Notes under the pieces: generated by a model
Seen by the model: the letters and a program-made list of their open reading frames with translations, nothing else
Databases searched by the model: none
What the model was told of the DNA's origin: nothing
Part shown: positions 1-5,821 of the stretch, in pieces
Position numbering within the stretch: position 1 is the stretch's first letter
Layout of the letters: each line of letters opens with the position of its first letter
Made by a program: the position numbers and the translations under genes
Assembly: GCA_021781255.1 (NCBI GenBank)
Contig: JAJXXG010000636.1
Location: forward strand, 1 to 8,284
Origin: Acidobacteriota bacterium
GTDB taxonomy: Bacteria > Acidobacteriota > Terriglobia > Terriglobales > Acidobacteriaceae
Direction of reading: 5' to 3'
Length of the DNA: 8,284 nt

Positions 1-1089
1 GCTCACCCGTCCGCGCATCTGCGCCGGAGTGGCCAGTTGCAGCAGCGAGCCGCGGATAATCACGCTGATCATGTCCGCCGCGCCGCTCGCGGCCAGCGCC
101 GCCATCGAAAGCCACAAATTGCGCGACAGCGCGAAAATCACAATGGCCGCGCCGTAGATTCCCACACAGATAAACAGCCGCTTGCCTGCCTTGCGGCTGA
201 TGGGAAACCGCGCCATCGTCAGCGACATCACCAGCGCGCCCACCGCCGGAGCCGCACGCAGCATGCCCAGCCCGCGCGGACCGGTGTGGAGAATTTCATT
301 CGCAAAAATCGGCATCAGCGCCACTGACCCGCCCAGCAGCACCACAAACAGGTCCAGCGAAAACGACCCCAGCAGCAGAGACGAACGCCGGACATACTGG
401 AAGCCGGCCAGAAGCACCTGCAACGAGGCCGCCTCGTGCTCCATGCGCCCCGGCCGCACCTGCAGGCTGCCCACCAGCACCAGAAACCACGCTAGCGTAA
501 TCAGGGTAAAGACGTAGACAATCCCTGGCCCGGCAAGCTCTGTGCCCGGCAGCAGGCTCGCCAGCGGAAATGTGAACAGCAGCCCGCCCAGCGCCGGCCC
601 GGTCATGTTGGCGAACTGAAAAATAGCGCCGCCCCACGTCACCGCATTCACAAAATGCTGCTCCGGAACCAGATGCGGAATCAGCGCCGAGCTGGCCGGT
701 CCGGAAAACGCCCGGCCCGTGCCCACCAGAAACAGCACCGCGTAAATGGGAAAAACGCGATGCATTCCGGCGCGCGCAAACTCCACCAGCGCCAGCGTGC
801 AGAACACCTGCAATCCATAGCACAGCATGATCACATGCCGCCGGTCGAAGCGGTCTGCCACATGGCCCGCGGGCAGCAGAAACAGCAGTCCCGGCAGAAA
901 CAGCGCCAACCCCGTGTAACCGAGGTCCAGCGCACGGTGGGTGATGGAGTAAACCTGCCACGCAACCGCAACCGCCTGCGCCTCAGCGCCCAGAATCACG
1001 GCGCTGCGCGCCAGTTGATATCGCCTGAAGTCGCGTGAGGCAAACGCCTCCATTCCGCGTCGCTGCGGCGTTGGGGAAGGGGAATCCAT
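1..1089 (-). CDS. MFS transporter, EntS/MFS_3-like exporter (partial, C-terminus outside window)
   Basis: The frame is open from ATG at 1089 down to base 1, giving 363 codons without a stop, so the last transmembrane helices lie outside the window. It looks like a major facilitator superfamily exporter of the MFS_3 (enterobactin exporter EntS-like) type, an inner-membrane proton-driven efflux protein. Visible signs are an N-terminal FRRYQLARS stretch (about residues 20-28), the loop 2-3 motif GHVADRFDRRHV (75-86), a GRAFSGPASSALIPHLVPE segment (125-143), GPALGG (164-169), and MRGRVS at the visible end, where family members have an equivalent RGRV motif. Hydrophobic helices alternate with short charged loops throughout. 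No good Shine-Dalgarno precedes the ATG, and Met13 is an alternative start that fits the family N-terminus equally well. The gene is divergent from the FG-GAP protein. The substrate cannot be told from the sequence. Confidence 0.9.
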   Translation of the reverse strand, partial: MDSPSPTPQRRGMEAFASRDFRRYQLARSAVILGAEAQAVAVAWQVYSITHRALDLGYTGLALFLPGLLFLLPAGHVADRFDRRHVIMLCYGLQVFCTLALVEFARAGMHRVFPIYAVLFLVGTGRAFSGPASSALIPHLVPEQHFVNAVTWGGAIFQFANMTGPALGGLLFTFPLASLLPGTELAGPGIVYVFTLITLAWFLVLVGSLQVRPGRMEHEAASLQVLLAGFQYVRRSSLLLGSFSLDLFVVLLGGSVALMPIFANEILHTGPRGLGMLRAAPAVGALVMSLTMARFPISRKAGKRLFICVGIYGAAIVIFALSRNLWLSMAALAASGAADMISVIIRGSLLQLATPAQMRGRVS

Positions 1090-1100
1090 GTACTGCCTAG

Positions 1101-1106
1101 GTTATA
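1101..1106 (-). promoter_or_regulatory. candidate -10 hexamer for the MFS gene
   Basis: The minus strand reads TATAAC here, 11 nt before the MFS start codon, a 4/6 to 5/6 type match to TATAAT. No convincing -35 lies 16-18 bp further upstream. If used, the mRNA leader would be only a few nucleotides long, which agrees with the lack of a clear ribosome binding site. This is a weak call. Confidence 0.25.
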
Positions 1107-1140
1107 TCGCCGGACCGCCTCACCCGCAATGGCGGAAGAC

Positions 1141-1170
1141 GTGACGGAGAAAATCTTCCACCGGCGTCAC
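1141..1170. repeat. dyad in the divergent promoter region
   Basis: GTGACG (1141-1146) and CGTCAC (1165-1170) form a perfect 6-bp inverted repeat with an 18-bp spacer. A second, smaller symmetry (AGA/TCT) lies inside it. It sits between the two divergent genes and upstream of both candidate promoters, where a regulator of either gene could bind. No family operator is recognised, and dyads this short do occur by chance. Confidence 0.3.
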
Positions 1171-1211
1171 AAATCCACGCCGCCCAAGCAGTCACCCGGC
1201 CCGGTTCGCAG

Positions 1212-1226
1212 GCTTGCGCTGCAAGC
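1212..1226. repeat. short perfect palindrome in the divergent region
   Basis: GCTTGC (1212-1217) and GCAAGC (1221-1226) are a perfect inverted repeat around a 3-nt centre. It lies about 70 bp upstream of the FG-GAP gene start. It could be an operator half-site pair or a DNA feature without function. No transcription factor is recognised. Confidence 0.3.
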
Positions 1227-1282
1227 TCATCACGCCCCCGGCAATCGACCGTTCGGGCGATACTCCCCCCTGTCTCACCTCG

Positions 1283-1288
1283 TATACT
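1283..1288 (+). promoter_or_regulatory. candidate -10 hexamer, possibly giving a leaderless mRNA
   Basis: TATACT matches the TATAAT consensus at 5 of 6 positions and ends 7 nt before the ATG at 1296. Transcription from it would begin at or next to the A of the start codon, giving a leaderless or nearly leaderless mRNA. No Shine-Dalgarno is seen before this ATG, which fits. The -35 region at the right spacing (about 1259-1265) has no clear match. Confidence 0.35.
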
Positions 1289-1295
1289 GACAGCC

Positions 1296-3155
1296 ATGTT
1301 CGAGGCATTGCGTGCAACTACGTTCTGGGGCCTGATGGCGGCAGGAATTCCCACATTTCTCTCTGCGCAAGTCGCAGCTCCCGGTGCTGTTCCCTCAGGG
1401 CAGCAAACTGAAAAGACTGCTGAGAGCGCCCAGCCTGCAGCCGCCGGCGGCCAGACAACCAGCTCTCCCCATCCTTTGCAACTGGACGCCCAGCACCGCC
1501 CCATCACTGCGGGCGGCTTTGTAAAGACCGGGCCCATCGTCTTTCAGGACGACTCGGAGAAGGCGGGCCTGACCCACTGGACCCACAAAATGGGCGGCCC
1601 GGCCAAGGAATATATCGTCGAAACCAAAGGCTCCGGTGTGGGACTGATCGACTATGACAACGACGGCTGGCTCGACATCTACGTGGTGAACGGCTCCACC
1701 TTCAACGCGCTCGACGGCAAGGAAACGCCGCCGCACGCCGCGCTCTTCCATAACAACCACGACGGCACGTTTACCGACGTGGCCGCCAAGGCCGGCGTGA
1801 CTAATGACCGCTGGGGCTTTGGCGTGGCCATCGGCGACTATGACAATGACGGCTGGCCGGATATCTACGTCTCGAACTGGGGCAAGAACCGCCTCTACCA
1901 CAACAACCACGACGGCACATTTACCGACGTGGCGGAGAAGGCAGGCGTGACACTCGGCAACTGGTCCACCGGCGTGACCTGGGGCGACTACGACGGAGAT
2001 GGCAAGCTGGATTTGTTCGTTGCTGGCTACCTGCACTACGATCGCAACAACCTGCCCAGAAGCGATGAAAACGGCGCCGTCAACGCATTCTGCACCTTCC
2101 GCGGCGAGCCAGTGGCCTGCGGCCCCAGGGGCCTGCAGGGCGAGCCCGACCACCTCTTCCACAACAATGGCGACGGCACCTTTACCGACGTGAGCGAAAA
2201 GGCCGGCGTGGCCGACAAGGCAGGCTACTACGGGCTCGGCGCCGTCTTCGCCGATGTGAACAACGACGGCAAGCCGGACCTGCTGGTGGGCAATGACTCT
2301 ACGCCCAACTATTTGTATCTGAATAAAGGCGACGGCACCTTCGACGACGTAAGCTACGCCTCCGGCTTTGCCGTGAATGAAGCAGGGCAGGAAACAGCCT
2401 CCATGGGGATTGCCGTGGGCGACTACGAGAACAACGGCATGGTCGATGTGTTTGACACCGCCTTCTCTGACAGCTACAAGCCGCTCTATCACAACGAGGG
2501 CGACGCAAACATGACAGATGTCAGCTATCACATGGGACTGGGCGAAATCACGGTGCCGTTTCTGGGCTTCGGAGATGCCTTCATGGACTATGACAACGAT
2601 GGCTGGAAAGATCTGCTGATGGCCAACGGGCACGTCTATCCGGAAGCGGACAAATACAACTGGGGCACCAGTTGGAAACAGAGGCCCATGCTTTTCCGCA
2701 ACATGGGCGGCAAGATGTTCGACCCGGTTCCTGCGGTCGAGGGCACGGGGCTGGCGGTGGTGATTGCAGGCCGGGGCCTGGCCGAGGGCGACCTGTTCAA
2801 CAACGGCAAGCTCGACGCCGTCATCAACGTGATGGATGGCCACCCTGTGCTGCTCAAAGACGTAAGCAATGACACCAATCACTGGCTTGAGCTGAAGCTT
2901 GTGGGTGGACCCAAAAGCCCGCGCGATGCCGTCGGAGCCACCGTGTACCTGACCGCCAACGGAATGAAGCAGCGCGAAGACGTGCTGAGCGGCGGCAGCT
3001 ATCTCTCCAGCAACGATCCTCGCCCGCACTTCGGCCTGGGACAGGCAGCCAAAGTGGATGACATTGAGATCCACTGGCCCAGCGGCAAAGTCGAGCACTT
3101 TACCGTGCCCGGCGTGGACCGCATTGTGACGCTGAAGGAAGGCGCTGGAAAATAA
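1296..3155 (+). CDS. secreted CRTAC1-like FG-GAP/VCBS repeat protein with C-terminal ASPIC/UnbV domain
   Basis: A 619-residue protein. The N-terminus has a short basic stretch, a hydrophobic core (about 8-23) and a likely cleavage site near LSAQ (22-25), so export is expected. An Ala/Gln/Pro-rich linker follows to about residue 75. Residues 110-515 hold seven FG-GAP-type units with calcium-loop motifs at DYDNDGWLD (119), DYDNDGWPD (181), DYDGDGKLD (231), DVNNDGKPD (320), DYENNGMVD (376), DYDNDGWKD (431) and a degenerate DLFNNGKLD (499). A seven-bladed beta-propeller is the natural reading. Cys266 and Cys275 flank a loop inserted after the third unit and could form a disulfide. Residues about 545-612 match the ASPIC/UnbV domain (GGSYLSSNDPRPHFGLG, IEIHWPSGKVE). 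Function is unknown; the family is usually extracytoplasmic and may serve adhesion or carbohydrate binding. There is no clear Shine-Dalgarno; Met14 is an alternative start but would lose the basic n-region. Confidence 0.93.
   Translation: MFEALRATTFWGLMAAGIPTFLSAQVAAPGAVPSGQQTEKTAESAQPAAAGGQTTSSPHPLQLDAQHRPITAGGFVKTGPIVFQDDSEKAGLTHWTHKMGGPAKEYIVETKGSGVGLIDYDNDGWLDIYVVNGSTFNALDGKETPPHAALFHNNHDGTFTDVAAKAGVTNDRWGFGVAIGDYDNDGWPDIYVSNWGKNRLYHNNHDGTFTDVAEKAGVTLGNWSTGVTWGDYDGDGKLDLFVAGYLHYDRNNLPRSDENGAVNAFCTFRGEPVACGPRGLQGEPDHLFHNNGDGTFTDVSEKAGVADKAGYYGLGAVFADVNNDGKPDLLVGNDSTPNYLYLNKGDGTFDDVSYASGFAVNEAGQETASMGIAVGDYENNGMVDVFDTAFSDSYKPLYHNEGDANMTDVSYHMGLGEITVPFLGFGDAFMDYDNDGWKDLLMANGHVYPEADKYNWGTSWKQRPMLFRNMGGKMFDPVPAVEGTGLAVVIAGRGLAEGDLFNNGKLDAVINVMDGHPVLLKDVSNDTNHWLELKLVGGPKSPRDAVGATVYLTANGMKQREDVLSGGSYLSSNDPRPHFGLGQAAKVDDIEIHWPSGKVEHFTVPGVDRIVTLKEGAGK
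1748..1950 (+). repeat. internal direct repeat of FG-GAP units, 150-bp period
   Basis: The segment 1748-1800 recurs at 1898-1950, exactly 150 bp later, with 47 of 53 bases identical. Both encode HNNHDGTFTDVA followed by KAGVT. A third, more diverged copy lies near 2158-2210 (HNNGDGTFTDVS). The two close copies point to a recent 50-residue unit duplication or to gene conversion inside the propeller domain. Confidence 0.85.
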
Positions 3156-3197
3156 TACGCCATCAACCGGCAGAGTTTGGATGCCCTTACGCTTGCT

Positions 3198-3232
3198 CCG
3201 CTCGGCAACCCCATGCTCCGCTTGCCGAGCGG
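3198..3232. repeat. 11-bp perfect inverted repeat, possible transcription terminator
   Basis: CCGCTCGGCAA (3198-3208) and TTGCCGAGCGG (3222-3232) pair perfectly around a 13-nt loop, 43 bp after the FG-GAP gene stop. The stem is GC-rich. What follows is TTGGGATGAGG and then TTTT, so the U-run of a canonical intrinsic terminator is lacking or displaced. It may end or stabilise the upstream mRNA and separate it from the riboswitch operon. It could also be a dispersed intergenic repeat; one window cannot tell. Confidence 0.5.
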
Positions 3233-3298
3233 TTGGGATGAGGTTTTCCCTTGTCCTGCAATGCGGCAGACCCGTTTGCATTTCGGCACGGTGAGTGC

Positions 3299-3316
3299 TT
3301 CAATGGGAATATTGAA
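3299..3316 (+). repeat. small hairpin overlapping riboswitch helix P1
   Basis: TTCAAT (3299-3304) and ATTGAA (3311-3316) are a perfect 6-bp inverted repeat with loop GGGAAT. The 3' arm shares bases 3314-3316 with the 5' strand of aptamer helix P1, so the two cannot form at once. It may act as an early folding competitor, or it may be part of the promoter DNA if transcription starts within it. The stem is AU-rich and weak. Confidence 0.35.
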
Positions 3317-3391
3317 ACAGGGGTGCTCCGCAAAGCGGGGCTGAGAAATACCCTCGAACCCGATCCGGATAATACCGGCGTGGGAAGTTTC
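3314..3391 (+). promoter_or_regulatory. TPP riboswitch aptamer (THI box)
   Basis: All conserved elements of the thiamine pyrophosphate aptamer are present in order. P1 is GAAAC (3314-3318) with GTTTC (3387-3391). P2 is GGGT (3321-3324) with ACCC (3350-3353). P3 is CCGC (3328-3331) with GCGG (3335-3338) closed by a minimal AAA loop. The pyrimidine-sensing core GCTGAGA is at 3340-3346. P4 is CCC (3359-3361) with GGG (3382-3384). P5 is CCGG (3365-3368) with CCGG (3375-3378) around ATAATA, followed by GCGT. The consensus P4 U-A pair is replaced by C-G, a compensated change. The aptamer binds TPP in the nascent or mature mRNA and lowers expression of the operon. The very short P3 is typical of compact bacterial examples. 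Confidence 0.97.
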
Positions 3392-3422
3392 CGAAGCGAA
3401 CGGCCTTCTCCAATCGACGCGC

Positions 3423-3461
3423 GAGTTCTCCTGTTTCATGCAGTTGAAGCAAGGGGAATTC
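3423..3461 (+). promoter_or_regulatory. expression platform: Shine-Dalgarno-sequestering hairpin
   Basis: GAGTTCTCCT (3423-3432) pairs with AGGGGAATTC (3452-3461) over 10 bp, including two G-U pairs. After a single bulged A (3451), GTTTCA (3433-3438) pairs with TGAAGC (3445-3450) over 6 bp with one G-U. The hairpin buries the whole Shine-Dalgarno and ends one base before the ATG at 3462. The same anti-Shine-Dalgarno strand (3428-3438) can instead pair over 11 bp with 3313-3323, which holds the 5' strands of P1 and P2. The two folds exclude each other, so TPP binding should favour the hairpin and block translation. No U-run follows, which argues against a terminator mechanism. Confidence 0.8.
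3452..3458 (+). promoter_or_regulatory. Shine-Dalgarno that sets the TonB receptor start
   Basis: AGGGGAA lies just before ATG 3462 (3 nt from the last A), while ATG 3438, in the same frame, has no Shine-Dalgarno upstream and is preceded by the pyrimidine-rich anti-Shine-Dalgarno strand. This decides for 3462 as the start codon and makes the first eight codons from 3438 part of the regulatory leader. Confidence 0.75.
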
Positions 3462-5780
3462 ATGTCAACACGCGCAGCCGCTTTCATCGCACTCAACTCT
3501 CGTTCATCCCGTTCATGCATCCGACAGTTCCGGCCCGTGAGCGGCCTGCTGGCGACGGGGCTTGCCCTCCTTTGCTGCCTTGTTATTCCACTCCGCGCGT
3601 TTCCGCAGGGCCAGGCGCAGGCGAGCGCGCCAAAATCTCAAGAAACAACTCCGACTGCCTCCGCGCAGAAGCCCGCGCCCGTGACCACCACCGTGGTCGT
3701 CCATGGCGAGGCGAAAGACGACTACCTCACCAGCGCTGTAACCGCTGGCAACCTGGACGGCACGCTGCTCAAGGAGACGCCGCTTTCAGTCACGGCGGTG
3801 AGCCGCGCCGTGCTCAATGACCAGATGGCGCGCGTACTCTCTGACGTGGTCAAGAACGACGCGTCAGTCGGCGAGGACTACGCACCCGTTGGCTACTACG
3901 GCGACTTTGAGATTCGCGGATTCCCCATCGACCTGGCCACCGCGCTGCAGATTAACGGCATGACCATCGCCGGCGAGCAGGACGTTCCGCTTGAAAATAA
4001 GGAGAGCGTCGAGCTCGTGAAAGGCATCGCAGGCCTGGAAAGCGGCGTGGCCTCGGCAGGCGGGCTCATCGACTACGTCACCAAAGAGCCGAATGCAACG
4101 CAGCGCCCGGCCTTCGACATGGCCACGGACCACCGCGGAACATCCTACGGCGCGCTCGACATGGGCCACATCTTCCACGCGAAGTTCGCGCCCGGCCTTC
4201 GTCTCAACATCGCCGGTGAGAACATCCACACGTATGTGCAGCACGCGGATGGCTGGCGCGGCGTCGGCGCGCTGGACAGCGAGTTCCGCCTCAGCCCCGA
4301 CACCAATCTCTTCGCCGATTTCGAGTACCAGCATCGCATCCAGCGCTCCGAGGCCGGCTACCAGTTGCTCGGCGGCGCCACGATTCCAGCGCGCGTCTAC
4401 CCCTCCGTGATGCTGGGCTTCCAGTCATGGTCCAAGCCGAATACTTTCGACGTATTCAATGCGGGCTCGCGTCTGAATCACACGTTCAACGCGCATTGGT
4501 CCGCTCGCATCGGCGGCTCCTACAGCCACTCGCTCATCGACGACAACGTAATCTGGCCCTACGGCGCGGCGCTCGACGTAAATGGCAACTCGCTCTGCCC
4601 GGACTCGCCCTACTACTTCTTTTGCCCCGATGGCAGCTACGAGATCTACAACTACCGCAGCCCCGGCGAGCTGCGCATCAACGCCGTCGGCGAAGCGCTG
4701 GTGCAGGGCCACATTGAAATGGGCGAGGTGTCTCACGACATCGTCGGCGGAGGTTCGCTCTTCCACCGCTCCGTGGACCTGTCGCCAACCATCGTCTACA
4801 CCGCGCTGGGCGTGGAGAACATCAATCAGCCCAACATTGCCTTCGCGCCCGAGAGTCCTTATCAGAACGCGGGTCCGGCCACGCTCGCGGACTTCAACCA
4901 CCAGGCATCAGGCATCATTCAGGATCGAATGCACCTGCCCGGCGGCGTAGCGCTCGTGGCCGGCGGACGCTATGTCCGCGTGGGCGACTTCAACTACACA
5001 AAGCCGCACACGCTCTGGCTGCCGCAGTACGGGGCCACCTACACGCCCATCAAGGACATCACGTTCTACGGCAACTACGGCGTGCTGCTCTCGCTGGGCC
5101 CGCAGGCGCCCTGGTGGGTGGACAACTCAAGCCAGTTCCTCGACCCCTTCTTCACGCGGCAATCTGAGGTCGGCGTCAAGTACCAGCACACGGTTCTGCT
5201 GACGGCAGCGCTGTTCCGCATGCGCCAGCCCTTCTTCTATCCGCGCGTGATCCAAACAGCCGACAGCTTCTGCCCGGCCAACGTCATTCCAGGCGATTTG
5301 TGCTTTGAGCCCGCGGGACACGAAACACACAACGGCATTGAGCTGAATGCGCAGGGCAAGGCCGCCGCCTGGCTGCAGCTCACCGCGTCGGCAACAGCCA
5401 TGCAGGCTACATCGAGCAATACCGGCACGCCCGCCTTTGACAACAAGCAGGTAATCAACGTGCCGCGACTGCACACAACCGTATTCGCGGACATGCTGCT
5501 GCCACACACGCGCGGACTGCATCTGATGCCCGGCTGGAGCTACACGGGCCGCAAGCAGGCCACGCGCGACGACCTTGTGAGCGTGGATGCCTACAACCTT
5601 TTCAACCTCGGCGCGCGCTACACTCCCGGCGGTGAAAGCGGCCGTGTCACACTCAGACTCTATGCGGACAACGTGTTCAATCAGCGCTACTGGAAAGACA
5701 CCGGCGCAAGCTATGGCGACACATTCATCCACCTGGGAGCGCCCGCGACGGTGAGGCTCTCGGCCCATTACACTTTCTAG
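3462..5780 (+). CDS. TonB-dependent outer membrane receptor, predicted thiamine uptake
   Basis: 772 residues from ATG 3462. The N-terminus has a basic region (to about residue 24), a hydrophobic core (28-43) and a signal cleavage region near 46-53. TTTVVVHGE (75-83) resembles a TonB box. The plug domain covers about 95-210, with LKETPLSVTAVSRAVLNDQ (103-121), FEIRGF (149-154) and VELVKGIAGLESGVASAGG (183-201), the pattern of the siderophore-receptor subfamily. The rest is a beta-barrel ending in SAHYTF, with the terminal Phe used for outer membrane assembly. Two short Cys pairs (379/388 and 604/614) lie in predicted extracellular loops. The gene directly follows a TPP riboswitch and precedes a PnuC-type transporter, so the substrate is inferred to be thiamine, a phosphate ester or a pyrimidine/thiazole precursor rather than an iron chelate. 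Energy would come from TonB-ExbBD, encoded elsewhere. Confidence 0.93.
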   Translation: MSTRAAAFIALNSRSSRSCIRQFRPVSGLLATGLALLCCLVIPLRAFPQGQAQASAPKSQETTPTASAQKPAPVTTTVVVHGEAKDDYLTSAVTAGNLDGTLLKETPLSVTAVSRAVLNDQMARVLSDVVKNDASVGEDYAPVGYYGDFEIRGFPIDLATALQINGMTIAGEQDVPLENKESVELVKGIAGLESGVASAGGLIDYVTKEPNATQRPAFDMATDHRGTSYGALDMGHIFHAKFAPGLRLNIAGENIHTYVQHADGWRGVGALDSEFRLSPDTNLFADFEYQHRIQRSEAGYQLLGGATIPARVYPSVMLGFQSWSKPNTFDVFNAGSRLNHTFNAHWSARIGGSYSHSLIDDNVIWPYGAALDVNGNSLCPDSPYYFFCPDGSYEIYNYRSPGELRINAVGEALVQGHIEMGEVSHDIVGGGSLFHRSVDLSPTIVYTALGVENINQPNIAFAPESPYQNAGPATLADFNHQASGIIQDRMHLPGGVALVAGGRYVRVGDFNYTKPHTLWLPQYGATYTPIKDITFYGNYGVLLSLGPQAPWWVDNSSQFLDPFFTRQSEVGVKYQHTVLLTAALFRMRQPFFYPRVIQTADSFCPANVIPGDLCFEPAGHETHNGIELNAQGKAAAWLQLTASATAMQATSSNTGTPAFDNKQVINVPRLHTTVFADMLLPHTRGLHLMPGWSYTGRKQATRDDLVSVDAYNLFNLGARYTPGGESGRVTLRLYADNVFNQRYWKDTGASYGDTFIHLGAPATVRLSAHYTF

Positions 5781-5821
5781 TTGCACGTTGCCGAAGTGAA
5801 TGAAGGAATGAGCAGGCTCAC

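Noticed and set aside
296..961. A 221-codon minus-strand frame inside the MFS gene.
   Set aside because: It is out of frame with the MFS reading, which runs open from 1089 to the window edge and carries clear MFS motifs. The alternative translation is low complexity.
1395..3281. A 628-codon open frame on the minus strand, opposite almost the whole FG-GAP gene.
   Set aside because: It is the mirror of a repetitive GC-rich coding sequence. Its translation is Val/Ala/His-rich, repeats with the sense FG-GAP units and shows no family motif, while the sense frame has a signal peptide, calcium loops and an ASPIC/UnbV domain.
3382..3410. GGGAAG (3382-3387) pairing with CTTCTC (3405-3410) as the antisequester helix.
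   Set aside because: The pairing is possible (6 bp with one G-U) and would break P4 and P1, but it does not free the Shine-Dalgarno. The 11-bp helix 3313-3323/3428-3438 explains the switch better.
3251..3820. A plus-strand open frame of 189 codons across the riboswitch and the start of the receptor gene.
   Set aside because: It covers the structured TPP aptamer and overlaps the well-supported receptor frame. It shows no domain.
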